Source: Bdellovibrionales bacterium
Lineage (GTDB): Bacteria; Bdellovibrionota; Bacteriovoracia; Bacteriovoracales; Bacteriovoracaceae
Direction of reading: 5' to 3'
Assembly (NCBI GenBank): GCA_030633015.1
Contig: DAOVTR010000085.1
Coordinates: 1 to 6,976, forward strand
Length of the DNA stretch: 6,976 nt
Shown here: one piece after another, positions 1-6,975 of the stretch
How the letters are laid out: every line of letters starts with the position of its first letter
Position numbering within the stretch: position 1 is the stretch's first letter
The notes under the pieces: generated by a model
Seen by the model: the letters and a program-made list of their open reading frames with translations, nothing else
Database searches by the model: none
What the model was told of the DNA's origin: nothing
Position numbers and translations under genes: made by a program

Positions 1-1
1 C

Positions 2-178
2 GTAACATCAAGGGCCCAAGAGTCTGAGATCCTAATAAGTGCAATATCTGCAATAAAAAAATCGATGCCTGAATATGAAAGCAAATCCTCTTTTGCAATT
101 GCCAGATTAATCTCAAATGCATATGAATTAGTTTACAATGGTGATGATGCCACAATTATACTTATTGCATCACTATAA
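2..178 (+). CDS. C-terminal fragment of an unrecognised protein (5' end outside the window)
   Basis: The frame starting at base 2 is open without interruption from the window edge to a TAA at 176-178, giving 58 residues. The other two plus frames are closed early (TGA at 25-27, TAA at 3-5). The fragment begins VTSRAQESEILISAIS and ends GDDATIILIASL. It is of mixed composition, has no obvious transmembrane segment, and holds no motif I recognise. Its stop lies 25 bases before the next start on the same strand, the spacing of neighbouring operon genes, which supports a real gene end rather than chance. An ATG at 65 inside this frame has no good ribosome binding site, so the gene most likely starts upstream of the window. 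Function unknown. Confidence 0.55.
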   Translation, partial: VTSRAQESEILISAISAIKKSMPEYESKSSFAIARLISNAYELVYNGDDATIILIASL

Positions 179-192
179 AAAATTTAACCTTC

Positions 193-198
193 AAGGAG
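193..198 (+). promoter_or_regulatory. Shine-Dalgarno AAGGAG deciding the start at 204
   Basis: AAGGAG lies five bases before the ATG at 204. It supports that ATG over the in-frame ATG at 138, which has no such site, lies inside the preceding reading frame, and would place 22 non-signal-like residues before a classical signal peptide. Confidence 0.85.
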
Positions 199-203
199 TC
201 CAT

Positions 204-593
204 ATGAAAAACATTTTATTACTAACTTTTAGCTTAACACTTTTCTCACTTTCAATCTCTGCTGCAACACTAACAATCACAGCTCCCAATATTGGACAAC
301 AATCAGCAAAGATAAAATCAGTAGGATTACATGTAAATAATAATAAGTTCAGTATTAGTATAATCACTTATAAAACCAATTATGATAATACATACAGCTG
401 TCGTTTTATAAGCCAAGGACTTAGAAACAATGACATGACAGTACTCTTTAAAGTAGTGGAAGAAAATATCAAAAACGATAAGTATGTTGTTATTTGTAAC
501 GCTACTAACGATGCCTTCATAAGCAATAACCATATAAGAGTTTCTATTGGTGGTGATAAAAAAGATACGTTCTCTGTAAGACAAATGAGATAA
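204..593 (+). CDS. small exported protein of unknown function
   Basis: The gene encodes 129 residues. The N-terminus MKNILLLTFSLTLFSLSISA is a textbook Sec signal peptide (Lys-2, a hydrophobic core at 4-18, likely cleavage after A20), leaving about 109 mature residues destined for the periplasm, outer membrane or outside. The mature part is rich in Asn, Ile, Ser and Thr with alternating hydrophobic stretches (around 37-56, 78-85 and 93-100), suggesting a mostly beta fold. It has exactly two cysteines, C66 and C98, which could form a disulfide once exported. There is no lipobox and no further membrane segment. I recognise no family. The gene sits 25 bases after the preceding partial gene and 17 bases before dbpA, so it is probably cotranscribed with both, although an exported protein has no evident link to an rRNA helicase. 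The in-frame ATG at 138 is rejected on ribosome-site and signal-peptide grounds. The gene call is fairly sure; the function is unknown. Confidence 0.8.
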   Translation: MKNILLLTFSLTLFSLSISAATLTITAPNIGQQSAKIKSVGLHVNNNKFSISIITYKTNYDNTYSCRFISQGLRNNDMTVLFKVVEENIKNDKYVVICNATNDAFISNNHIRVSIGGDKKDTFSVRQMR

Positions 594-610
594 AGGCATA
601 GAGTAGTTAA

Positions 611-1993
611 ATGGATGACAATGATTTTAGACAGCTGTCGTTGTCTCCTGAAATTTTAAATAATTTAGAAACGCTTGGTTTTAAGCAGATGACTCCGATT
701 CAACAGGCTGCCTTACCTCTAATACTTGAAAACAAGGATATCATTGCTCAAGCAAAAACTGGCAGTGGAAAAACTGCTGCTTTTGGACTTGGAATACTTT
801 CAAAGCTTGATCAAAAAAACTTCTGGCCGCAGGCGCTTATAATATGTCCAACACGTGAACTTGCAGAGCAAGTCTCCGATGAATTAAGACGACTTGCCCG
901 CTTTATCTCCAATATAAAAATACTTGCAATATGTGGTGGAACTTCTGAATATTATCAGCAACGTTCACTTAATCATGGTGCCCATATTGTAGTGGGAACA
1001 CCAGGGCGAATCCAAAAACTTATAAAACTGAAAGCATTATCACTTAAAAATATAAAAACCCTTGTCCTTGATGAGGCCGATAGAATGCTTGAAATGGGGT
1101 TTAACGAAGATATTATAAATATTGTATCGTTTATCCCCAAGGATAGACAAACTCTTCTTTTTTCTGCCACCTTTCCAAGTGACATAAAAAAACTCTCCAA
1201 GGACCTACAAAAAGATGCTAAGCAAATAAAAATTGACCATGATCCAGAGACAAATAAAATTTTACAATATTCATTTGAAGTTGATAATCACAAAGAAAAA
1301 TTAAAAAACCTTCCAATTTTACTTGCAAATTACAAACCAAAATCATGCATTATATTTTGTAAAACCAAATTAATTTGTAGTAATGTAGCAAGCTCCCTTC
1401 AAAAATTAGGCATTTCAGCTTTAGAAATCCATGGAGATTTAGAACAAATTGATAGGACATTAACTTTGAATAAATTTTCAAACAAGAGCTGTACAATTTT
1501 AGTCGCTACGGATGTTGCTGCCAGAGGGCTCGATATTAGAAATCTTGAGGCAGTAATTAATTATGACATAGCCCATGATCCTGACATCTATATTCATAGA
1601 ATTGGTAGAACAGGTCGGGCCGGAAATGATGGACTTGCCCTTAATTTTTTCACCCCTCAGGAGCGAGGCTATCTTTTAGATATAGAACAACAGTTTAAAC
1701 GGCCAATGAATTATAAAGATATAAAACTACTCAACCAAGATCTAACTTTTGATATGATTCCTCCAATGACAACCGTTTATATTGGCGGAGGAAAAAAAGA
1801 TAAAATAAGGCCAGGTGATATTCTTGGTGCACTGACTGGAGACATTGGATTAAACAGTAGTGACATTGGAGACATTCATATCTATGGTCTTTACAGCTAT
1901 GTTGCAATTTCCACTGAGTTTGCAGATATTGCAGCAAACAAATTAAATAGTGGAAAAATCAAAGGTCGAAAATTTAAAGTTGAGCTCGCCTAA
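611..1993 (+). CDS. dbpA: ATP-dependent RNA helicase DbpA (DEAD-box, 50S ribosome assembly)
   Basis: The protein has 460 residues, close to the 457 of E. coli DbpA. It is a cytoplasmic DEAD-box helicase. In the known family the C-terminal domain grips hairpin 92 of 23S rRNA and the ATPase core remodels nearby rRNA late in 50S assembly. All core motifs are visible: Q motif (GF..MTPIQ, 23-31), Walker A AKTGSGKT (48-55), PTREL (80-84), TPGR (130-133), DEAD (154-157), SAT (185-187), ARGLD (304-308) and HRIGRTGR (329-336). Residues from about 386 to 460 match the DbpA RNA-binding domain (IGGGKKDKIRPGDILGALTG and GKIKGRKFKVEL), which separates DbpA from other DEAD-box proteins. The start at 611 aligns with the E. 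coli N-terminus, but its ribosome site is weak (AAAGG at 592-596 is about 14 bases away), so translation may depend partly on the gene ending 17 bases upstream. The stop overlaps the next start. Confidence 0.96.
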   Translation: MDDNDFRQLSLSPEILNNLETLGFKQMTPIQQAALPLILENKDIIAQAKTGSGKTAAFGLGILSKLDQKNFWPQALIICPTRELAEQVSDELRRLARFISNIKILAICGGTSEYYQQRSLNHGAHIVVGTPGRIQKLIKLKALSLKNIKTLVLDEADRMLEMGFNEDIINIVSFIPKDRQTLLFSATFPSDIKKLSKDLQKDAKQIKIDHDPETNKILQYSFEVDNHKEKLKNLPILLANYKPKSCIIFCKTKLICSNVASSLQKLGISALEIHGDLEQIDRTLTLNKFSNKSCTILVATDVAARGLDIRNLEAVINYDIAHDPDIYIHRIGRTGRAGNDGLALNFFTPQERGYLLDIEQQFKRPMNYKDIKLLNQDLTFDMIPPMTTVYIGGGKKDKIRPGDILGALTGDIGLNSSDIGDIHIYGLYSYVAISTEFADIAANKLNSGKIKGRKFKVELA

Positions 1994-2601
1994 TGGAAAA
2001 AACAAACACCCATTCGTATGAGAGAAATAGAGATCCCATATTAAAAATACTTAAAGAGATTATAACTTCAGATAATCAACGCCTCCTTGAAGTAGGTACT
2101 GGAAGTGGCCAACACTCCATATATTTTGCCCCACACTTTAAACATTTAGCTTGGATTACCTCAGATATTTTACAAAAACATAATGCCATTACAGATCTAC
2201 TTAGAAAATCAACAATTAAAAATATCCATGGGCCCGTTGAATTTGAAGTTGGCAAAGACCCTTTCCCAAAGCAACGTTTCGATCTCTCATTTACGGCCAA
2301 TACCTTCCATATTATGCATTGGAAAATAGGAAAAACACTAATCAAGCTATGGGGCAATCATTTAAGAGAGGGGGCCCAGGTTATAATATATGGACCTTTT
2401 AATTATAATGGTGAATTTACCTCTGAAAGCAATAAGACATTTGATCAAAAATTAAAAGCACAAGATTCAAAGATGGGCATAAGATCTTTTGAAGATATAA
2501 AAAAGGTCATGATTAAAAATGGTTTTAGCTTTACCAAAGATTACGAAATGCCGGCCAATAATAGAATGTTACTTTTCACTAAACTCGGAAATAGCATCTA
2601 A
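1993..2601 (+). CDS. DUF938 family SAM-dependent methyltransferase
   Basis: The protein has 202 residues, a typical length for DUF938 (related to human METTL26). Visible family features are ERNRDPIL near the N-terminus (10-17), SAM motif I EVGTGSGQH (33-41), an acidic residue after strand 2 (D58), AN..HI (102-107), YGPF (133-136) followed by the G.FT..SN.FD stretch, and MPANN (186-190) near the end. The fold is a class I Rossmann methyltransferase, cytoplasmic, with no signal or membrane segment. To my knowledge the substrate of this family is not established. Its ATG shares the A of the dbpA TAA (TAATG), and there is no clear independent Shine-Dalgarno, so translation is probably coupled to dbpA. 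That pairing hints at an RNA or ribosome-related role, but this is inference only. The 3' end overlaps the convergent recQ coding end by 33 bases. Confidence 0.9.
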   Translation: MEKTNTHSYERNRDPILKILKEIITSDNQRLLEVGTGSGQHSIYFAPHFKHLAWITSDILQKHNAITDLLRKSTIKNIHGPVEFEVGKDPFPKQRFDLSFTANTFHIMHWKIGKTLIKLWGNHLREGAQVIIYGPFNYNGEFTSESNKTFDQKLKAQDSKMGIRSFEDIKKVMIKNGFSFTKDYEMPANNRMLLFTKLGNSI

Positions 2602-4419
2602 AAAAACCTTCCCAAATCTCTTTAATTTTTTAGGCCCCACTCCATACATCTGTTCTAACTCACTTAACTTTGTAGGACGTTGTTCGGCCATTTCAAAAAG
2701 AGTTTTATCTGGAAAAACTTTATATGCTCTGGTCCTTTTCTTTTTAGCCAGATTAGATCTAAAGATTTTAAGATTTTCAAAAAGAGTTTTATCAAGACCA
2801 TCAAACATTTTGTAACTAACAGCACTTTGCGTAATTCGCTTCCTCTTTATAACAGATTTTTTTACAATTTTCTTAAAAGCAGTGCTATTTTTAATATCGT
2901 TTCGCAACCAGACTTCTTTATTCCCATTTAATATCTCAAGTGCCTTTGAAGTAAGTTCAATCTTAGAAGTTCCATCCATCTCAGATTTTAAAAGACCTAA
3001 AGCAATTAACTGTCTGTATATGGAGTATAATTTAGATTCACCAACCTTTACTCCAGCATTAAAACTTTTCAATGACAAATGATTATTTTTTCTCGCAGCA
3101 ACTGTAACGAGTCCCATTAAGATCTCAATCATATAATGAATACTGTATTTTTGTTTTGTTTCGTGTACACATCTAAGGGCCATAATTGCCAGCTCGGTTG
3201 CATTTACTCTATTTTCTACTGGAGACTGACAAGTATCACAATTTTCACATGGACCTTCGTAGTGATCATTAAAATAATTTAAAAGCACCTCTCTTCGACA
3301 AATTGTAGTTTCACATATTCCTAATATGGCATCTAATTTTTCTTCATTAACTCTCTTTCTTGCAGCAGAGATTCTCCCCTGATTCATCATGCGTTTAAGA
3401 AGCATTAAGTCCCTTAGGCCATAAAGCATCCATGCTTTGGCAGGGAGTCCATCTCTTCCCGCACGGCCAGTCTCTTGATAATATGACTCTAAACATTTTG
3501 GCATATCCATATGAACAACAAAGCGCACATCAGACTTATCAATGCCCATACCAAAAGCAATAGTTGCGACGATCACGACCCCTGGTTTATTTAAAAATCT
3601 TTCTTGGACCTTTTGCCGAATATCAGATTTCATACCTGCATGATATGCATAGGCCTTTACTCCAACGCTTTTTAAAAAGCTCGCCACCTCTTGCGTTTTT
3701 TTTCTTGAAAGACAATAAACAATTCCTGATTGTGCGTGGTAATTTTCTTCAATAAAACTTTGTAGACGAATATAATCATTATCTTTAGTTGTTTTTTTTG
3801 AAATGGTATAATGAATATTAGGACGATCAAAACTTGCGACAAAGAGCTTAGCTTCTTCAAGCTTTAAGCACTTTATAATCTCTTTTCTAGTTGCACTTCC
3901 TGCAGTTGCAGTTAAGGCTATTTTGGGTATCTTGGGAAATTTCTCCGCCAAAATACCAAGCTCCATATATTCAGATCTAAAATCATGTCCCCATTGAGAA
4001 ACACAGTGGGCCTCATCAATTGCAAACAGAGAAATGTCTATTTTTCCTAAAAGATTTAAAAAGTAAGGAGTCATTAACCTTTCTGGTGATACGTACAGCA
4101 TTTCCAATTCACCATGAAGTAGTTCATTTTGAATTTCTCTTTGTTTTACTAGACTGATAGATGAATTTAAAACAGCAGCATTAATTCCTTTTTTATTTAA
4201 AGCATCAACCTGATCTTTCATGAGAGCAATCAAAGGCGATATTATAATTCCAGTCCCTTTGCGTACAATGGATGGGATTTGATAGCAAAGAGACTTTCCA
4301 CCACCAGTAGGCATTAAAACCAGAGCATTTCCACCATCAACAACCGTTTGAATAATTAGTTCTTGATCACCTCGAAATTGGTTAAAGTTAAAATGTTTTT
4401 TAAGAATTTTTTGAGGCAT
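2569..4419 (-). CDS. recQ: ATP-dependent DNA helicase RecQ
   Basis: The protein has 616 residues from the ATG at 4419 (E. coli RecQ has 609). It is a 3'-5' DNA helicase of the RecF recombination and fork-repair pathways. Visible parts, numbered from that ATG, are motif 0 FRGDQ (15-19), Walker A PTGGGKS (37-43), DEAH (135-138) with the aromatic-rich loop SQWGHDFR (141-148), TAT (170-172) and QETGRAGRDG (315-324). Zinc ligands C374, C391, C394 and C397 have the same 17-3-3 spacing as E. coli RecQ. An RQC winged-helix region follows (about 400-510), then a Lys/Arg-rich linker and a single HRDC domain (about 546-612). All catalytic motifs are intact. An in-frame TTG at 4437 would add six residues (MLNFLY), with AAGG 11 bases upstream. 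I prefer ATG 4419 because the TTG lies in the T-run of a likely terminator, although the ATG has no clear Shine-Dalgarno. The gene is downstream of the barrel gene on the same strand and probably separately transcribed. Confidence 0.96.
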   Translation of the reverse strand: MPQKILKKHFNFNQFRGDQELIIQTVVDGGNALVLMPTGGGKSLCYQIPSIVRKGTGIIISPLIALMKDQVDALNKKGINAAVLNSSISLVKQREIQNELLHGELEMLYVSPERLMTPYFLNLLGKIDISLFAIDEAHCVSQWGHDFRSEYMELGILAEKFPKIPKIALTATAGSATRKEIIKCLKLEEAKLFVASFDRPNIHYTISKKTTKDNDYIRLQSFIEENYHAQSGIVYCLSRKKTQEVASFLKSVGVKAYAYHAGMKSDIRQKVQERFLNKPGVVIVATIAFGMGIDKSDVRFVVHMDMPKCLESYYQETGRAGRDGLPAKAWMLYGLRDLMLLKRMMNQGRISAARKRVNEEKLDAILGICETTICRREVLLNYFNDHYEGPCENCDTCQSPVENRVNATELAIMALRCVHETKQKYSIHYMIEILMGLVTVAARKNNHLSLKSFNAGVKVGESKLYSIYRQLIALGLLKSEMDGTSKIELTSKALEILNGNKEVWLRNDIKNSTAFKKIVKKSVIKRKRITQSAVSYKMFDGLDKTLFENLKIFRSNLAKKKRTRAYKVFPDKTLFEMAEQRPTKLSELEQMYGVGPKKLKRFGKVFLDAISEFSEK

Positions 4420-4435
4420 ATAAAGAAAGTTTAAC

Positions 4436-4478
4436 AAAAAGAATAAGACCTTGCAAAGTATTAACCAAGCAAGTCCTT
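4436..4478 (-). terminator. candidate rho-independent terminator after the export-module operon
   Basis: Read on the minus strand just after the barrel gene, AAGGACTTGC (4478-4469) can pair with GCAAGGTCTT (4454-4445) across a 14-base loop. The ten-base stem has one G-U pair and one A-G mismatch, and is followed at once by ATTCTTTTT (4444-4436). Position and form fit an intrinsic terminator for the operon ending at 4504. The stem is AT-rich and imperfect and the loop is long, so strength is uncertain. Confidence 0.45.
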
Positions 4479-4503
4479 ATAATGATGTTGACGGGAACTA
4501 ACT

Positions 4504-5742
4504 TTAAAAATTAAGCTTAACCCGAGAAAAAAACATGGTATTATCTTTGTATTGTCCAAATGCTCCATCGTCATCACCAATAAAAACATAAGCACCAGCT
4601 GAAATCTCCAACTCATCACTAACTTTATATGCCACTTTGGGCTTTAAAAGAGCATCTGTATCTGTAACTCCATAATAAGTAAATAGTTCAAGAGAGAGAG
4701 TATCATTAAGAAATAATTTCTTTAATAGTATAGTCATTGTATTTTCGACTTTCTCATCAGAAATATTATCATCATAACTTAAAATCACTCTCTGAATAAA
4801 TTGAATACTAGTTGTAATGTTCCAAAACGGTGTTGCATCAACTCCAATCAAATAATGAAGATAATCTTTTTGGATTGTGTTTCCACCATTGACAAAATCA
4901 TCCAGTAAAAAATATTTTTTATTATAAAAAGCTGCTTCAGACCTAACAACAAATAGCCCCGCAATATCTTTACCAAAACTACCACCAACTAATCCAAGAC
5001 GATGATGTTTCGGAGTGATGGTAATGACAGGAGACCCTGTGGCCATACTTACACTTTTATGCAACGTAGGATCATCATCCCATGTATAGCCTGCCATTAA
5101 TTCAAAATCAATAAAGGAAGAGAGACGAGAATATTTTAAAAATAGTTCACTATTTTTAAAAGAAGAATCAATATTTTTTTCAGAATAATCCATTGATGCA
5201 TTAGAAGGAAGTGCCGACGATACATTCCAAATACTTGAAGAAGAATACGCTTCGGTAGACACAAATGTAGGAATCCAGACAAGCTCAAAAGTATTATCAC
5301 CTTTATAATAATTAACTTTAGCTGCAATTATTCCAATTCTAATTTCTTCAAAATCAGGCAATAAATATTCAGACATATCTTTGGGAGAAACAATGTCAGT
5401 GATAAAGACGCCGTCTGCCTTTCCCCAAATAATTTGCTGCTTACCAATCCTAATATCCATTGTATCTTTAAATATATCAATATATGACTCTCTTAAATCA
5501 ACCTTTTTATCATCAGCATAATAATTAACAAAAGGTGTCGCTTTCGCCCCAACAGTGTCGTCTGTATTACGATAATTCAAATCGAAGCTAAGTGTATTTT
5601 TCAAAAGACCAAACTGCCCATCATCCACAGGCATGGAGCCAACTTCCGTTCTGAAATACCCATTTAAATTTATTTTTGTTTCTGCATTTATACTAACTGA
5701 AAAAAATAAAACAAAAATACATAGGACTGTCAGTATTCTCAT
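4504..5742 (-). CDS. DUF1302-like outer-membrane beta-barrel protein
   Basis: The protein has 412 residues. The signal peptide spans 1-20 (MRILTV...SVSINA, cleavage before E21). The mature chain shows alternating beta-strand patterns with acidic, Asn/Ser-rich loops and ends in Phe (FFSRVKLNF), the usual signal for insertion of outer-membrane barrels. The stretch RIGKQQIIWGKADG (98-111), followed by DIVSPKD, an acidic EEIR and a WIPTF motif, resembles the DUF1302 family pattern (G+Q...WG..D....D..NP.D). Such barrels are often encoded beside RND exporters and LolA-like proteins and are thought to act in the outer-membrane step of lipid or hydrophobic-compound traffic; the substrate here cannot be read from sequence. 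The ATG overlaps the upstream TGA (ATGA at 5742-5739), and AAGGGG at 5754-5749 sits six bases before it, so the start is firm and translation is likely coupled. Assignment as a barrel is strong; the exact family is less sure. Confidence 0.82.
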   Translation of the reverse strand: MRILTVLCIFVLFFSVSINAETKINLNGYFRTEVGSMPVDDGQFGLLKNTLSFDLNYRNTDDTVGAKATPFVNYYADDKKVDLRESYIDIFKDTMDIRIGKQQIIWGKADGVFITDIVSPKDMSEYLLPDFEEIRIGIIAAKVNYYKGDNTFELVWIPTFVSTEAYSSSSIWNVSSALPSNASMDYSEKNIDSSFKNSELFLKYSRLSSFIDFELMAGYTWDDDPTLHKSVSMATGSPVITITPKHHRLGLVGGSFGKDIAGLFVVRSEAAFYNKKYFLLDDFVNGGNTIQKDYLHYLIGVDATPFWNITTSIQFIQRVILSYDDNISDEKVENTMTILLKKLFLNDTLSLELFTYYGVTDTDALLKPKVAYKVSDELEISAGAYVFIGDDDGAFGQYKDNTMFFSRVKLNF

Positions 5743-6512
5743 TTAATACCCCTTTTCATCATTCTTTCAGTAAATTTCCTCGCAGCTATTTTTTTATCAA
5801 CTTTTATATCTGAAAGGAGCATCTCAGTACGATGGTTTTTTTGAATATTTTTCATTACTGATTTTGTAATAATAATATATTTTTTTACTGTCTCATACTT
5901 ATCTACGGTGAGAGTTTTTAATAGTTCTCCATCTTCATCATAAAAATCTCTTTTAAGCCCAATCCATTTATCTTTTATTACCCAAGTAACTGTTTTAGAA
6001 TAAATATACTCATCGTCTTTTGACTTGCTTTCTACGACATAACAATCTTCACCATTAATCTGTTCCTCTTTTAAAATCTTATGAGAATCCTTACTTGGAT
6101 GACGATCACCTAAATCATCATAAGTAAAATCTGATCCCATAAAATAATCAGACTTACTATCAGATGAAATTCTCTTTACTTTCTTAGTTACTGGCAGATA
6201 AATCCATTGATCATCTGATTTAGCTGAAGTGTAAGACCAATTCATAAAGGAGGTATTTTTCACATCAGATGGTGATACAAAAAACATTATACTCTTTTCG
6301 ACATTTTTAAAATTTTTTGAAATCTGCTTGATTTTTCTAATTCTCTCTTTTCCCTGTTTATTAATCAGCGACATCTTCAAAAGTGACTGTTGATCTAATG
6401 GGGCATCACGATTATAGACTTTTTCTATAATCTGTAATCCAGTTAGACCGTTGGCCATCAAAGACGTACTTGTTAATATCGCCATAAAACAAATGATAAT
6501 AATATTTTTCAT
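5739..6512 (-). CDS. outer membrane lipoprotein-sorting protein (LolA-like, PF17131 type)
   Basis: The protein has 257 residues, the usual length for this family. The signal peptide spans 1-20 (MKNIIIICFMAILTSTSLMA, cleavage before N21), so the protein should be periplasmic. The Cys at position 8 is inside the hydrophobic core and is not a lipobox. Family features are an IYLP..KKVKRIS stretch and FMGSDFTYDDLGDR (124-137), followed by charged beta-strands typical of the LolA/LolB-like half-barrel that holds an acyl chain. Known relatives are encoded with MMPL/RND exporters and are presumed to shuttle a lipidic cargo between membranes; they are distinct from housekeeping LolA. AGGAG (6522-6518) lies five bases before the ATG, so the start is sure. 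It begins 15 bases after the MMPL fragment stop and its TGA overlaps the barrel start, placing all three in one operon. Confidence 0.88.
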   Translation of the reverse strand: MKNIIIICFMAILTSTSLMANGLTGLQIIEKVYNRDAPLDQQSLLKMSLINKQGKERIRKIKQISKNFKNVEKSIMFFVSPSDVKNTSFMNWSYTSAKSDDQWIYLPVTKKVKRISSDSKSDYFMGSDFTYDDLGDRHPSKDSHKILKEEQINGEDCYVVESKSKDDEYIYSKTVTWVIKDKWIGLKRDFYDEDGELLKTLTVDKYETVKKYIIITKSVMKNIQKNHRTEMLLSDIKVDKKIAARKFTERMMKRGIK

Positions 6513-6527
6513 ATTCGCTCCTACCTT

Positions 6528-6908
6528 TTATCTATTTTTAAAATAAACATTGCTCTTAAAAAGTAACAATAACATTATTGAGATTGTACCAATAAAACTT
6601 GTAAACATATTTAATGAAACCAATGCCCCAAGCTCTCTATTCGGTGGAAATACTGACACTATTAAAACTAAAAAGCCAGAAATAACAACAAAGGCATTGA
6701 AAATGATGGCCCTTCCAGAGTGTTCCATTGTCCTCGATGCTGTAATAAACTTATCTTTTGAAGTAGCAGCAAATTGCTTATACCTTTCGATAAAATGTAT
6801 CGCGTAGTCAATACCAATTCCAACTGAAATACTAGACAACAAAGCAGTTGTTGAACTAAGAGGAATTCCAAAAATCCCCATCACTAATACAATAATTTTA
6901 AAAAACAT
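6528..6908 (-). CDS. truncated MMPL/RND-family exporter, C-terminal membrane segments only
   Basis: The product has 126 residues, whereas MMPL/RND exporters are typically 700 residues or more. What remains matches the very end of such a pump: part of a membrane helix (about 4-17, ending GIFGIPL), a helix carrying GIGIDYAIHF (30-39), the cytoplasmic ERYKQ loop, a helix at about 67-88 (AIIFNAFVVISGFLVLIVSV) and a last helix at about 93-117. Upstream on this strand the same frame is closed by TAG at 6932-6930 and TAA further back. The other two frames contain stops and no hydrophobic RND-like sequence, so a simple frameshift does not restore the pump within the window. Yet GGAGG stands seven bases before the ATG at 6908. 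It may be a decayed pump gene, a rearrangement product, or a functional small membrane protein. It precedes the LolA-like gene by 15 bases. Family is sure; functional status is open. Confidence 0.82.
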   Translation of the reverse strand: MFFKIIVLVMGIFGIPLSSTTALLSSISVGIGIDYAIHFIERYKQFAATSKDKFITASRTMEHSGRAIIFNAFVVISGFLVLIVSVFPPNRELGALVSLNMFTSFIGTISIMLLLLFKSNVYFKNR

Positions 6909-6915
6909 AAAAAAA

Positions 6916-6920
6916 CCTCC
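6916..6920 (-). promoter_or_regulatory. strong Shine-Dalgarno GGAGG before the truncated MMPL gene
   Basis: GGAGG on the minus strand lies seven bases (all T) before the ATG at 6908. It is one of the best ribosome sites in the window. It supports real initiation at an ATG that would otherwise look like an internal Met of a longer pump. Confidence 0.7.
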
Positions 6921-6921
6921 A

Positions 6922-6975
6922 CTAGTATTCTATATCACAAAAAGATATCTGTTCAACTTTTATATTAAGGGCTCC
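6922..6975 (-). CDS. possible C-terminal end of an upstream gene (only 17 residues visible)
   Basis: From the right edge of the window one minus frame is open to a TAG at 6924-6922 and would encode GALNIKVEQISFCDIEY. The other two frames are closed within a few codons. The stop falls directly before the GGAGG of the MMPL fragment, the arrangement expected between two operon genes. The 17 residues are not hydrophobic and do not look like RND sequence. Too short to identify, and an open run of this length can occur by chance. Confidence 0.25.
   Translation of the reverse strand, partial: GALNIKVEQISFCDIEY

Noticed and set aside
138..203. Upstream in-frame ATG (138) as the start of the small exported protein
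   Set aside because: It overlaps the preceding frame, has no ribosome site, and puts 22 residues before a typical signal peptide. The ATG at 204 has AAGGAG at ideal distance.
394..642. Repeated 12-mer ACAGCTGTCGTT at 394-405 and 631-642, the second copy containing the palindrome GACAGCTGTC (630-639)
   Set aside because: Two copies of a 12-mer in about 7 kb are close to chance expectation, both lie in coding sequence in different frames, and there is no third copy or promoter context.
2519..2931. Plus-strand open frames across the recQ 3' region (2519-2815 and 2680-2931)
   Set aside because: They are antisense to the conserved RecQ HRDC and winged-helix coding sequence, lack ribosome sites, and their translations look like reversed shadows.
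4488..4516. Plus-strand TTGACG as a -35 box of an antisense promoter into the barrel gene
   Set aside because: At the proper spacing the sequence is TTAAGC, a poor -10, and no plus-strand gene follows.
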